NCBI GenBank assembly: GCA_003225055.1
Contig: QIAU01000054.1
Span: 1-35,154, forward strand
Source of the DNA: Acidobacteriota bacterium
GTDB taxonomy: Bacteria; Acidobacteriota; Terriglobia; Terriglobales; Acidobacteriaceae
DNA length: 35,154 nt
Direction of reading: 5' to 3'
Under the pieces are notes generated by a model. The model was not told where the DNA came from. It saw nothing but the letters and a program-made list of their open reading frames with translations, and made no database searches. The translations under genes and the position numbers were made by a program. Positions 25,095-33,984 of this stretch are shown here, in pieces. Position 1 is the first letter of the stretch, and every line of letters starts with the position of its first letter.

Positions 25095-26402
25095 TCATGC
25101 CGATGATAACTGCCCTTCTCTGGGCAGGAGCATTAAGAGTATGGCTGACATGAACAAGGAAACTCCTACCAGGAGCAAGCCCTGATGCAAGCTCCCCGTT
25201 TTCCTGCTGACGACTCCAAGAGCATAGGGCCCCACAAATCCGCCGAGGTTCCCGATCGAGTTAATCAAGGCAATGCCAGAAGCCGCCGAAAATCCGGAGA
25301 GGAACTGGCTGGGCAGTGACCAGAACGGGCCAAAGGAACTATATATACCCAGGACCACCCCCGACAAAAGTATGATGGAAAGAAGAGGAGAACGTGTGAC
25401 GGCTAGCGACCACAGCGCAATTCCTCCTATGATCAGAGGGATGGCCGCATGATAACGTCGTTCCCGCGTGCGATCGGAATGGCGGGAAACAAGAATCATC
25501 ACAACTAAACCCACAACGTAGGGAATCATCACCAGGAATCCGACCACGGTATTGGAGTACAGACTGGACAGCGATTTTACGATCTGCGGCATCCAGAAGT
25601 TCATTGAGTACGAGCCAATGACTGAAGTGAAATATGTAAATGCCAGATGCCAAACTCGGACATGTGCCAATGCCTGCAGCGCAGATATCTTGTAGTTTTC
25701 TAGTTTCCGTCGTTCTTCACGAGCCAGCTCCGCAACAATCCAGTCGATCTCCTCTTGGGTGAGAAATTTAGCTTCGGTCGGACGGTTCGGCAGCAAATAG
25801 TAGGTCAGTGCGCCGAAGATAACAGCGGGAACCGCCTCCACAATAAAAAGCCAGCGCCAACTACTGATCCCAAACCAGTGGACGTGGTCCAAAATCACCC
25901 CCGAGAGCGGGGCGCCCAAGATATTGGAAGCCGCCAGCGCGGTCATTAACAAGGCAACTGCCTGCGCTTGTTCTCGCTGGCGGAACCAGTAGGTCAGATA
26001 CAAGATGATCCCGGGAAAGAAACCGGACTCAGCCACCCCGAGCAGGAATCGCAGAATGTAAATGTGGAGCACACTATGCGCAAAGCCCGTCAGCATCGAG
26101 ACGACTCCCCAGCTGATCAATATCCGTGCAATCCAGATCCGCGCCCCGATCTTGTGCAGCAGCAGATTGCTCGGTACTTCAAAAAGCAAATAGCCGAAAA
26201 AGAAAATCCCCGCGAGCAGGCCGAACTCTTGGCTTGTAATGGCTAAAGCCTTGTTCATCGTCAAGGCAGCAAAACTGATGTTGATCCGGTCAAGATAAGC
26301 AATGACGTACAAGACGAAGAGGTAGGGGATGATCCTTCTTTGCAGTTTTTGGATTGTCTTGGTTCCGATATGTTCCGGGGAATCCGCCGCTTGCGCACAC
26401 AT
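25095..26402 (-). CDS. MFS transporter, anion:cation symporter (ACS) family (2)
   Basis: The start is taken at ATG 26402, six bases after AGGAG; an adjacent ATG at 26405 and a longer frame to 26441 are alternatives. About 435 residues and 12 predicted helices. Signatures are YVIAYLDRINISFAALTMNK, YLLFEVPSNLLLHKIGARIW, YILRFLLGVAESGFFPGIIL and SRHSDRTRERR, the same ACS set as the permease at 7.5 kb, with an internal loop of about 190-225 (PTEAKFLTQEEIDWIVAELA). The likely substrate is an organic or sugar acid. The two permeases are clearly divergent, so they are not a recent duplication. The TonB receptor that follows on the same strand is the natural outer-membrane partner. Confidence 0.9.
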   Translation of the reverse strand: MCAQAADSPEHIGTKTIQKLQRRIIPYLFVLYVIAYLDRINISFAALTMNKALAITSQEFGLLAGIFFFGYLLFEVPSNLLLHKIGARIWIARILISWGVVSMLTGFAHSVLHIYILRFLLGVAESGFFPGIILYLTYWFRQREQAQAVALLMTALAASNILGAPLSGVILDHVHWFGISSWRWLFIVEAVPAVIFGALTYYLLPNRPTEAKFLTQEEIDWIVAELAREERRKLENYKISALQALAHVRVWHLAFTYFTSVIGSYSMNFWMPQIVKSLSSLYSNTVVGFLVMIPYVVGLVVMILVSRHSDRTRERRYHAAIPLIIGGIALWSLAVTRSPLLSIILLSGVVLGIYSSFGPFWSLPSQFLSGFSAASGIALINSIGNLGGFVGPYALGVVSRKTGSLHQGLLLVGVSLFMSAILLMLLPREGQLSSA

Positions 26403-26465
26403 CATGATCTCCTGCGACGACGCCCACTTATCGCGCAACATCGATGAGGGGTGGGAATGCTGCCT

Positions 26466-26651
26466 TTAATCGTAGACCATCCTCCGCATTGCGCGGGCAA
26501 CAACAGTCTGCGGTGCCGGCGACAGAGCACACCTCTCGTGGGTGTCCACTTGTCGGCGCTGTTTGTACATTTGGGGGATGGTCAGCGCCGGCGGCGTGAA
26601 GTTGTTGGTCAGAACCTTCAGCTGTTTGTTGGATTCGGCATCGGAGAACAT
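26466..26651 (-). pseudogene. IS4-family (DDE_Tnp_1) transposase fragment
   Basis: The minus strand reads KQLKVLTNNFTPPALTIPQM, then YKQRRQVD, a recognisable piece of the IS4-type core in which LTNN-F-x-x-x-A-x-x-I-x-x-LY-x-x-RW-x-VE precedes the catalytic glutamate region. After RRQVD the frame turns into unrelated sequence, and the catalytic E of Y-(2)-R-(3)-E-(6)-K is not conserved. Only about 30 residues survive of roughly 400. It marks an old insertion upstream of the permease gene. Confidence 0.6.
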
Positions 26652-27139
26652 CTGTTCCTACCGAAAACTCGACCTCAGTAATTCAGTAATAAAGAGGTGA
26701 ACTAAAGTAGCTGCGGAAAGCGCATCCCTCGGTTGGCAGGTCCGTGCTTGCTTCGCCTGCCGCGAAAACGGCGCCCTCCAATCGAAACCAGGATCTCTGG
26801 CGCCGCCCTAGGACAAGCGCGAGGACCCAATGAGGGTAAGAGTTCTGTTTCTTTGTACCGAAACTCAGCTCGGAGCGTGTCTGCTGATGCGTCCAAGGAG
26901 CCGAACCGAAATTGTCCGAGACACCCTCCGTATCGAAAAATATCGAAGTCCCGTTCTCAGGCATCGGCTCACAGACCGACAGCGACGCGGTACCGCATAC
27001 TATTTAACAATTGGCTTATTGGACCTTTGTCGCACGTTCGAAACCTGGATCTCACTGATTCTAAAGAGAGACACCGGTTGGAAGAGTGGGTTGCACCTCC
27101 GTCGCCAAAACTCATATAAATTATTGATTCCACGGGAGT
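26652..27139. other. No gene recognised
   Basis: About 490 bases. Frames at 26830-27261 (+) and 26683-26964 (-) show no family resemblance and no good ribosome-binding site. Probably eroded sequence beside the transposase fragment. Confidence 0.4.
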
Positions 27140-27140
27140 T

Positions 27141-27162
27141 GGCGGAGAGAGTGGGATTCGAA
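27141..27162 (-). repeat. tRNA 3'-end (att-like) motif, copy at 27.14 kb
   Basis: GGCGGAGAGAGTGGGATTCG plus AA reads on the minus strand as T-loop TTCGAA, T-stem 3' strand TCCCAC and acceptor end, ending in GCC and A. The 5' half of the tRNA is missing. A weak match to the post-motif element of the other copies (ACTTAG...CTTAC) follows at 27188-27217. Confidence 0.75.
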
Positions 27163-27491
27163 GCTGATTGGAAGCGTCAAATAAAGTACTTAGTGCCGAC
27201 ACGGACAGCATTCTTACTATCTCTTAACCGGCCAATCGGCCAATCCTCGGTAGTTAATTAAGCAAAGAGCGCTGAGTTATCTTTCCGTAGCTGAGGTCTA
27301 GCAGGCAAGGAGGAAGGCTCTGTTCTGAGCGGCAGATCCTAGCAAGATTCCGCTCAGCAAGAGAACCTCCCAGACAATACGATTCTCTTTATCCCACTTT
27401 CGCCGGACCATTGCAAGCCAGTATCCTTCGGAGCCAGCCCTGCTTTCTCCAGCGTGACAGAAGCTTGGTAGCTTCACGTGATATAGTTAGA
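27163..27491. other. No gene recognised
   Basis: AT-richer stretch after the att-like motif. It includes the short direct repeat CGGCCAAT (27230-27245). No coding frame is supported. Confidence 0.4.
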
Positions 27492-28050
27492 CTAGCTTGC
27501 AGCAGCCAGAAACCCCAGTAATTCAAAAGGCGTCGTAGGTAGAATTTCAATCACTTCGCCGGTTCCGCCCGGTTCGCGTGAGAACAGCAACATCCTGTCA
27601 AAATCAAAAGCGAGTTTCAGGCCCCGAAATGCCCGGGCCGCGCATATACTGCAGCTATCCCGCTAATCTCGCAGCCGCCCTTCAAGTGAACGTCACGAAG
27701 CTTCATGCGCCAACTGAGGGCGGTCGTTCTCGCCACCTTGATGTCGCCCTCGCGCTCCGCGATACGGTCACGCCTCGTGAAAGACCACGACTCGCCTGGA
27801 AATGATCCCCGAGGTGTAGCGCTTCGGGTCTCCCGTGTATTCCTTTTCCAGAGATGGGCCACCTGACCGGGCGGCCTCCCGCCCACATGAGTAGGCTCAC
27901 CCATTTCAGATCTCCCTCACCGCAGAAATGCCGCAAAGCGCAATCCAATTCTTCCTGCAATTGCGTTGCGAGTTCCGGGTGCGCCCGTTTGTATTCGACG
28001 AGAGGACGAAGCGCGGGTTCGTACCTTTGCGCCGAATGCCTCCGCGAAAG
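27492..28050 (-). pseudogene. Broken ankyrin-like hypothetical gene
   Basis: Several minus-strand frames must be joined. One block (EYKRAHPELATQLQEELDCA, then LRHFCGEGDLKWVSLLMWAG) resembles the start of ankyrin-type hypothetical proteins in which C-REGKLKWV-LLLWAGA-P is a repeat unit. After RPVRWP the frame shifts. The last block, before the TAG at 27494-27492, reads LKLAFDFDRMLLFSREPGGT, then GEVIEILPTTPFELLGFLAA. At least two frameshifts interrupt it. Its upstream end lies about 30 bases from the start of the divergent VOC gene, so the two share a promoter region. The family assignment is tentative. Confidence 0.4.
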
Positions 28051-28080
28051 TCGTGCCCTCCTGAGATAAAATCGCGCATC

Positions 28081-29019
28081 ATGCTCACCGTATTGCGCAC
28101 GTACGCCAAGCGCGCTACGTTCACCTTCGGCGCGGGACTCTTGCTGCTCTTGGCCGCCCTTCCCTCGATCGCCCAGGATCAACCCGCGCGACCGCCAATC
28201 ACCGGCATCACGTACGTCCGCCTCTGGTCCACGGACCTGCCGAAGTCGGTCGCCTTTTACCGCAAGATTCTCGGCCTCACCCCGCGCGACGCCGGCTGCG
28301 CGGGCCTGATGCGCCCGTGTTTCATCATCAATGAGCACCAGCAAATAGCGCTGGCGAAAGCGGCTTCCGACCCTCCCGCAAACTTCCTCGCCGAAATCGC
28401 CTTCGCCACAACCGATGCTGCGGGCATGCGTCGGTATCTCATGGCTCACAATGTGGCAGCAGTGAGCACGATCACCAGGGACATCAACGGGACGGCACAC
28501 TTTTCTCTTTTGGATCCCGAAGGCCATCCCATTGCTTTCGTGCAGGCGCCCGCGCACCGCCAGTTCTCAGCCCCCGCGGAACAAGTCAGCACGCGCCTCA
28601 TTCATGCCGGCTTCGTGGTGAAGGACATGGCCGCCGAGAATCGCTTCTACCTCGATTTGCTCGGCTTCCGCCTTTATTGGCATGGCGGCTTCAAGGATAA
28701 CGGCCTCGACTGGTACGAAATCCAGGTTCCCGACGGTGACAGCTGGATCGAATACATGCTCAACATTCCCCCGGGCGCCGACCACAAGGAACTCGGCGTG
28801 CAGAATCACTTTTCGCTCGGCGTGAAAGACATTCACGCCGCTGCCGACCAGCTCCACAAGAACGGCTTGCAGAAATTTGATGGCCCCGAAATTGGCCGTG
28901 ACGGCAAATGGGGTCTGGACGCCTACGATCCCGACGGCACCCGCGTCGAAGTCATGGAATTCACGCCCGCCAAGGAACCGTGCTGCCATCCGTATACGGC
29001 GCCGCATCCGAACCAATGA
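28081..29019 (+). CDS. Exported two-domain VOC (glyoxalase/dioxygenase-like) protein
   Basis: The start is ATG 28081, where a signal peptide begins (TFTFGAGLLLLLAALPSIAQ); the longer frame from 27928 has no leader. About 312 residues. Two vicinal-oxygen-chelate domains follow. The first (about 42-155) opens ITYVRLWSTDLPKSVAFYRK and ends FSLLDPEGHPIAFVQ. The second (about 170-295) opens HAGFVVKDMAAENRFYLDLL, with WYEIQVPDGDSWIEYML and ending YDPDGTRVEVMEF. The second domain keeps an H at its start and an E in VEVMEF, usual metal ligands. In the first domain the opening residue is Y rather than H, so only one site may be active. Secreted VOC proteins of this build are common in Acidobacteriota with unknown substrate. 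A single gene. Confidence 0.85.
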   Translation: MLTVLRTYAKRATFTFGAGLLLLLAALPSIAQDQPARPPITGITYVRLWSTDLPKSVAFYRKILGLTPRDAGCAGLMRPCFIINEHQQIALAKAASDPPANFLAEIAFATTDAAGMRRYLMAHNVAAVSTITRDINGTAHFSLLDPEGHPIAFVQAPAHRQFSAPAEQVSTRLIHAGFVVKDMAAENRFYLDLLGFRLYWHGGFKDNGLDWYEIQVPDGDSWIEYMLNIPPGADHKELGVQNHFSLGVKDIHAAADQLHKNGLQKFDGPEIGRDGKWGLDAYDPDGTRVEVMEFTPAKEPCCHPYTAPHPNQ

Positions 29020-29109
29020 CGTGCCGCCGCTCGCCAAGCCACGTTCTCTTGCTGGGAAATTTTCATTGGTTCGCCGCTGATGTAGCTTTAGCTCCCGGCC
29101 TGAAGACCA

Positions 29110-29163
29110 TGCTGGCGCCGGTTCGCAGGGCAATCCGCCTAATGTTTTGTAAATTGTTGTGTA
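29110..29163 (+). repeat. Recombination-associated terminal element, copy 2
   Basis: GCTGGCGCCGGTTCGCAGGG, then CAATCCGCCTAATGTTTTGT and AAATTGTTGTGTAG, matches 12145-12215. It ends with a pair of TTGTTGTGT-like units and lies 24 bases before the att-like motif at 29188. The rest of 29020-29295 shows no gene. Confidence 0.5.
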
Positions 29164-29187
29164 GCCGCCTCTAATGCATTCAAAACA

Positions 29188-29261
29188 TGGCGGAGAGAGT
29201 GGAATTCGAACGTACTTTGAAGACTTTAGGCGGTAAGGGTGGCACCGTAAGTCCTTGAAGG
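29188..29261 (-). repeat. tRNA 3'-end (att-like) motif with conserved flank, copy at 29.19 kb
   Basis: The motif TGGCGGAGAGAGTGGAATTC (29188-29207, one base different from the others) is preceded by AAAACA, as at 35.04 kb. It is followed at 29222-29261 by GACTTTAGGCGGTAAGGGTG and GCACCGTAAGTC, also found at 35091-35142. No 5' half of a tRNA is present. Confidence 0.75.
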
Positions 29262-29295
29262 GGTTTCCCGCAGCAGCCCCAAGTGAGTGAATCTA

Positions 29296-29556
29296 ATGGT
29301 TGAGAAATCCGCGTCCGTGCCTGTCAGCCCGGTATACCTTTGTGAGGCTACGGTCGATGATTACCAACGACCCAAGCAGCCGTGGCGCAGCGATCACCAG
29401 CGCCGAGAGATCGGCAAAGTGTTTGTCGCCATCAAGCAAAACCTGCGCCTCTGCTTGATCTGCGAGCGCGTGTTCACACCGCAAGGTGCCGCCGAACATG
29501 CACATGTGGCTTGCTCTTTGGTGAATGAAAAAACGATTACTCAACGAGCAAAATGA
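29296..29556 (+). CDS. Small Cys/His protein, hypothetical
   Basis: An 86-residue protein starting at ATG 29296; a TTG or ATG slightly upstream is also possible. The notable part is LRLCLICERVFTPQGAAEHA followed by HVAC, giving C-x2-C, H-x-H and a further Cys, a possible zinc-binding knuckle. I recall short acidobacterial proteins with the same CLICERVFT block but no function. The N-terminal half (PVSPVYLCEATVDDYQRPKQ) is polar. It overlaps the end of the SRPBCC fragment on the other strand by about 15 bases. Confidence 0.45.
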   Translation: MVEKSASVPVSPVYLCEATVDDYQRPKQPWRSDHQRREIGKVFVAIKQNLRLCLICERVFTPQGAAEHAHVACSLVNEKTITQRAK

Positions 29557-29823
29557 TCCTGCACATGCTTTATGCACGTCCGCATATATCCAACCCACTG
29601 CGTCCGCACAAATAGCGACAACAGAATCAAGGCTAACCAATTCTTGGCGTGAAACGTGTACGTCCAACGCAATGTGCTTCCATTTGCATTAGGTTCAAAC
29701 CACCACTGCCCCTGGAAAACCGCGCCAGATTGACGCGAAAGGCGAAAGGAGGCAACTGGGTGTAGAATGCCCCACTGATTTGCGAAAGTCGCAAGGTGAC
29801 GTAGGGCAAACGTATAGTCGCTC
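29541..29823 (-). pseudogene. C-terminal fragment of an SRPBCC-family protein
   Basis: A minus-strand frame without a proper start, ending in TGA at 29543-29541, encodes about 93 residues: LRHLATFANQWGILHPVASF, then QGQWWFEPNANGSTLRWTYT and FHAKNWLALILLSLFVRTQW, then VGYMRTCIKHVQDHF. The alternation of strands (W-x-FEP-x-x-x-G-T-x-x-x-WTYTF) followed by the long closing helix is the C-terminal half of SRPBCC/polyketide-cyclase-like proteins. The N-terminal strands and cavity helices are missing beyond a stop near 29825. It is a truncated gene left in the island mosaic. The frame lacks a start codon near its 5' end, so it is easily overlooked. Confidence 0.6.
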
Positions 29824-29997
29824 GTTTACGTTTTATTACAAGCCAGAGTATCTAAAAGGACCCAACGTCTTGCAGTACGGTGTAATCCCCGACGCCAGTA
29901 TCACAGAACGATGTCCTAACAAGTGCATAACGCATCGTTGGCAAAAAATATCCTGTAGGAGCATTTGACCAAAGCAAATGAAGGGTCGGTGAGCGAA

Positions 29998-32900
29998 ATG
30001 GCACAAATCCATCAGGTAAGAACTCGGTATAAGTCAGGGATAGTGGTTTGTCTTCTGCTGATCGGTGGCTTGTTTCCAGTGACCCTCGTGCAATTGCAGG
30101 CGCAGAGCGACACCGGATCGCTGCGCGTAGAAGTAGTGGATTCGACCGGAGCTGTAGTCGTAGGGGCGGCGGTCAAAGTGACTAATGAAGCCACCAGTGT
30201 TTCCGCCACCAAGAACACGGTGGCGGACGGCTACGCCACGTTCGACCCCATCCAACAGGGTACTTACGACGTGGAAGTCCAAATGGCGGGTTTTAAAGGC
30301 GTCAAGAACACTGACGTCACTGTGGATGTGAACGGGCGCAGGTTTCTGAGCGTCAAGATGGCCGTCGCGCCGGTCAGCGAAGCGATCGACGTCGTCGAAA
30401 GTACTCCACCATTACAAACCGAGCAGGCTTCACTCGGACAAGTTATCAGCGGCGATGTTGCGGTACAACTCCCCCTTCAGGGCCGGCGTTACACAGATTT
30501 GGCGCTCCTGGTGCCGGGGGTTACCGTAGCCAGCGATTTGAACCCGGTCACGCGTGGGCCGGACTGGTTCGTGGCCAATGGCAATTATCAGACGCAGAAT
30601 AACTTTCTGCTGGACGGCTTTGACAACAACCAGGGCACCACGAATGCGCAATCACTTTCCTCCGAAGTAGTGCGCCCATCGCCGGATGCGATCAGTGAGT
30701 TCAAAGTCCAGACCAACAGCTACTCGGCTGAATTTGGCCGCTCCGCCGGTGCGGTGGTCAACGTTTCTTTGAAAGCGGGCACCAACCAGGTGCATGGTAC
30801 CGCCTTTTACTACAACCGTGACAAAGCATTGGCAGCGAACTCCTGGCTGAACAATCTGACCGGTTTGCCCAAGCAAGATTTGGGATGGCATCAGTTCGGA
30901 GGGTCAATAGGTGGCCCGATTGTAAAGCATAAGCTGTTTTATTTTGGCGATTACGAAGGCTTTCACAGAACTTTTTCCGATACCTACCTGCGAAATGTTC
31001 CCACAGTAAAAGAGAAACAGGGAATTTTCCCCTTCACCATTAACGACCCACAGACCGGACTACCGTTTCTCAACAACACCATTCCGCAGACTCGGATGGA
31101 TCCTTTGGGTGCCAAGATCGTCGCACTCTATCCCGATCCGAATCTGCCGGGAAAGATAGATAGCAGTTCGGGACGCACCATTGAAAATTATGGGGCAGTA
31201 AGACCCGACCGGGAGAACACCCACAAGTTCGATATTCGCAATGACTATTACGCCACACAGCGCGACCAGATATCCTTCCGCTACAGCTTCCTCCAGGAGG
31301 ACATCTTTCGCAGCGCGATTTTCCCAGGAAACATCGCGGACTGCGGCTCGCAGGACTGCAACACCGGAGGCCAGTACAACCGCAACCAGAGCCTTGGCGC
31401 CAGCTGGACACGGACCCTCTCTCCAACCATCGTGAACGTAGTGCGATTCGGCTATTACCTTACGTATGCGACCTTCTCTCACACATCTGTCAGCGCTCCG
31501 ACTGCGACAGAGTTCGGTTTCAAGGGCATACCTTCTAACCTTCCACCTACCGGCGGACTTCCCCGAATCGAAATCACCGACTATCAGGAGTTGGGGACGC
31601 GCAACTTCCGCCCACAGTTCCAGAAACCGCATCTCTACGGAATACTTGAGAATGTCTCCCTGTCGCAGGGAGCCCACACAATTCGTGTGGGTTTCGAGTT
31701 ACGGTCGAAGAGCGATCAATTCGTTGATATTCAGCGCAGAACTCCCGACTACCGCTTCCGTGGCAATTTTACTGGTGATCCGTTGGCCGACTTGCTGCTG
31801 GGCATGCCTGACCGATTCAGCATGAGTTCGGTCCCGGTAGTGAATCAGTTGCAGCAAGTCTGGGCGGGATACGCGCAGGACGACTGGAAGGTAAACTCTC
31901 GACTCACTCTCAATCTCGGTCTGCGATACGAGTACGCAACCCCGTACTATGGTGACTCCCCGAATCGCAACGTCAATTTCGACTTCGCAACAGGTCAGCT
32001 TATTCAGGCGAGCGGCTCAAACAAGTACCTCGTGAACCGGGACAAGAAGGATTGGGGGCCTCGTCTAGGAGTGGCGTACCAGCTTGTTCCTGAGAAGGCC
32101 GTCATCCGTGCCGGCTACGGTCTTTTCTATAACGGCGAAGACATCTTCGGCTCCGATACCAACTTGCCGTTGAACCCCCCGCAACTCGTCTCAGTAACGT
32201 TGAGCGAACAGGGTTCAAACCCACCGTTGCGGCTTTCAGATCCAATTCCCAATAATATTCTTACCCAATTCGACACCAGTACGCTGGCATTGCGCGCTCG
32301 GGAGCGCAACTGGCGAACCCCGCGGGTCCATCAATTTAATGTGGCTACCCAGTTTCAACTTCCTGCACGTTCGTTTTTTGAAATTGCCTATGTGGGAAAT
32401 CGAGGCCGGCATCTGATCGCGAATTTTGACGCCAACCAGACGGCATTTGGTGCGGACCCGAGCGTCCGAGCCAATTACCCATATCCCAATTTTTTCCAGA
32501 TTTACACCGGCACCACGCGGGGAACATCACATTACAATGCGCTCGAACTCAAGTACGAGAAGCCCTTTCAGCGAGGGCTGTACGTACTTGGTTCGTATAC
32601 TTATGCGAGCGCCATCGATGAGTCTGGTGCCTGGGGCTCTGATAATCAGCCTCAGGTACGGGACTGCTTCGTTTGTGAACGTGGACCCATGCGGCAGGTG
32701 CCACGGCATCGCTTCACTTTGGCGGGAGTTTATGAGATTCCCGTGGGACACGGGCGGACCTTCGGAAACAATATGAGCCGGGTGTTAGACGCCTTTATCG
32801 GGGGATGGCAACTCTCGAACATTCTCACTTGGCGTTCGGGCTTACCCATAGATGTATCGATGGATCCGAGTGGAACCGATCCGATTACCGGACTACCAAT

Positions 32901-33285
32901 CAACTTCAGCAACATCCCTGACGATTTCGGTGACATACGTCCCAACCGAGTTGGCAACCCTAACACCGGAATCAGTCCCTCGAATGATCGTTTTCACTTT
33001 CTCAACGTCAACGGCTTCCAGCTTCAGCCAGTGGACACACCGGGCAACTCACAGCGTAATGTGGCGCACGGTCCACGGTTTGCCAGTCTCGATCTAAGTC
33101 TGGTTAAGCGATTTGCCCTGAACGAGCGCATCAGTCTGGACTTCCGGACTGAGGCATTCAACTTCTTGAATCACACTAACTACAAGGACCCTAGTCAGAC
33201 TACCTGGGGAGACAGCGGGTTTGGTGTCGTCAGCGATGCTTTTGATCCGCGAGTCATCCAGCTGGCGGTACGATTGCATTTCTAG
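29998..33285 (+). CDS. TonB-dependent receptor, Oar-like, carboxypeptidase-regulatory N-terminus (3)
   Basis: ATG 29998 is chosen because the signal peptide follows (hydrophobic core SGIVVCLLLIGGLFPVTL). In-frame TTG 29965, with AGGAG three bases before it, and GTG 29989 are alternatives. About 1095 residues. The CarboxypepD_reg-like domain lies at about 40-125 (VVDSTGAVVVGAAVKVTNEA, FDPIQQGTYDVEVQMAGFKG), then the plug (QLPLQGRRY at 157-165, FLLDGFDNNQGTTN, EFKVQTNSYSAEFGRSAG), then the beta-barrel ending VIQLAVRLHF. The DNRN/LNGRNF plug motif of the other receptors is QGRRY here, so it belongs to a different subgroup. It stands alone, with no obvious partner gene downstream; the 33286-33555 spacer shows no gene. 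Confidence 0.92.
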   Translation: MAQIHQVRTRYKSGIVVCLLLIGGLFPVTLVQLQAQSDTGSLRVEVVDSTGAVVVGAAVKVTNEATSVSATKNTVADGYATFDPIQQGTYDVEVQMAGFKGVKNTDVTVDVNGRRFLSVKMAVAPVSEAIDVVESTPPLQTEQASLGQVISGDVAVQLPLQGRRYTDLALLVPGVTVASDLNPVTRGPDWFVANGNYQTQNNFLLDGFDNNQGTTNAQSLSSEVVRPSPDAISEFKVQTNSYSAEFGRSAGAVVNVSLKAGTNQVHGTAFYYNRDKALAANSWLNNLTGLPKQDLGWHQFGGSIGGPIVKHKLFYFGDYEGFHRTFSDTYLRNVPTVKEKQGIFPFTINDPQTGLPFLNNTIPQTRMDPLGAKIVALYPDPNLPGKIDSSSGRTIENYGAVRPDRENTHKFDIRNDYYATQRDQISFRYSFLQEDIFRSAIFPGNIADCGSQDCNTGGQYNRNQSLGASWTRTLSPTIVNVVRFGYYLTYATFSHTSVSAPTATEFGFKGIPSNLPPTGGLPRIEITDYQELGTRNFRPQFQKPHLYGILENVSLSQGAHTIRVGFELRSKSDQFVDIQRRTPDYRFRGNFTGDPLADLLLGMPDRFSMSSVPVVNQLQQVWAGYAQDDWKVNSRLTLNLGLRYEYATPYYGDSPNRNVNFDFATGQLIQASGSNKYLVNRDKKDWGPRLGVAYQLVPEKAVIRAGYGLFYNGEDIFGSDTNLPLNPPQLVSVTLSEQGSNPPLRLSDPIPNNILTQFDTSTLALRARERNWRTPRVHQFNVATQFQLPARSFFEIAYVGNRGRHLIANFDANQTAFGADPSVRANYPYPNFFQIYTGTTRGTSHYNALELKYEKPFQRGLYVLGSYTYASAIDESGAWGSDNQPQVRDCFVCERGPMRQVPRHRFTLAGVYEIPVGHGRTFGNNMSRVLDAFIGGWQLSNILTWRSGLPIDVSMDPSGTDPITGLPINFSNIPDDFGDIRPNRVGNPNTGISPSNDRFHFLNVNGFQLQPVDTPGNSQRNVAHGPRFASLDLSLVKRFALNERISLDFRTEAFNFLNHTNYKDPSQTTWGDSGFGVVSDAFDPRVIQLAVRLHF

Positions 33286-33555
33286 TCGGCTCTGAGCTTT
33301 TTTGAATCTCGGCCTTGGATTTCGGCCTGTCAATCGCGATCAAGCACAATGAGACAAACACTAGCAATGCACGCCTGCGAATTACTGCTCGCCCGTGCTT
33401 ATATTGGCGGCATCACGCCCCGCAGCGGCAGCAACAGATTTTCCATTCGTGCTGAACACTTCTGGTGAGGCCGTTGCGGACATTATGGCGTCGAGTCCTG
33501 GTTCGTCCTGGCAGAAGACAGGTGCGGAAGCCAAAAAATAGGCATAATCTAAGGT

Positions 33556-33984
33556 ATGGCGGAGAGAGTGGGATTCGAATTAGCGTTAGAACGTAAATTC
33601 AATGACATGCAGCGCGCTGGCTGTGCGTTTTGCTCATGTAAAGCTATGGTTGTTCACCTTATTGTTGTGTAAATGTGCTGTGGCTGAATCGTCCCTCTTT
33701 GCGCCAGCACAAACGCGGCGACTCGGCGGTTTGAGAAGTCGCCGCATGGGTCCGCGTGCCACGTGGGCTCCGGCCGGCAAGAACCCGGAACTGCCCTGAA
33801 CCTGTGTCCCCGCCGGCGACCGACATTACGGATTAGCGTTCGACGCCACTGTGGTCGTGACGACAAAGTGGTTCCGGTTACGACTTTGCGGCGCGTCGTT
33901 TGAGGTAATCCCCCGGTAGAAGAACCAGGATGCCACAAACCTTTCGTCCGAAGTAAGGACCAAAGTGCTGCACGTCTCCCGTCA
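33556..33984. repeat. Composite island repeat, copy C
   Basis: The left part (33556 to about 33680), including the tRNA 3'-end motif at 33557-33579, matches copy A at 17131-17258. The right part (33618-33984) matches copy B at 18543-18909. The overlap of the two matches is the GGCTGTGCGTTTTGC...TTGTTGTGTAAATGT block common to all three. It is thus the full unit from which the two others look like halves. Confidence 0.9.

Noticed and set aside
27703-28557. 284-residue minus-strand open frame as one gene
   Set aside because: Its first half is antisense to the VOC domain; only the part below about 28050 resembles a protein family, and that is recorded as a broken gene.
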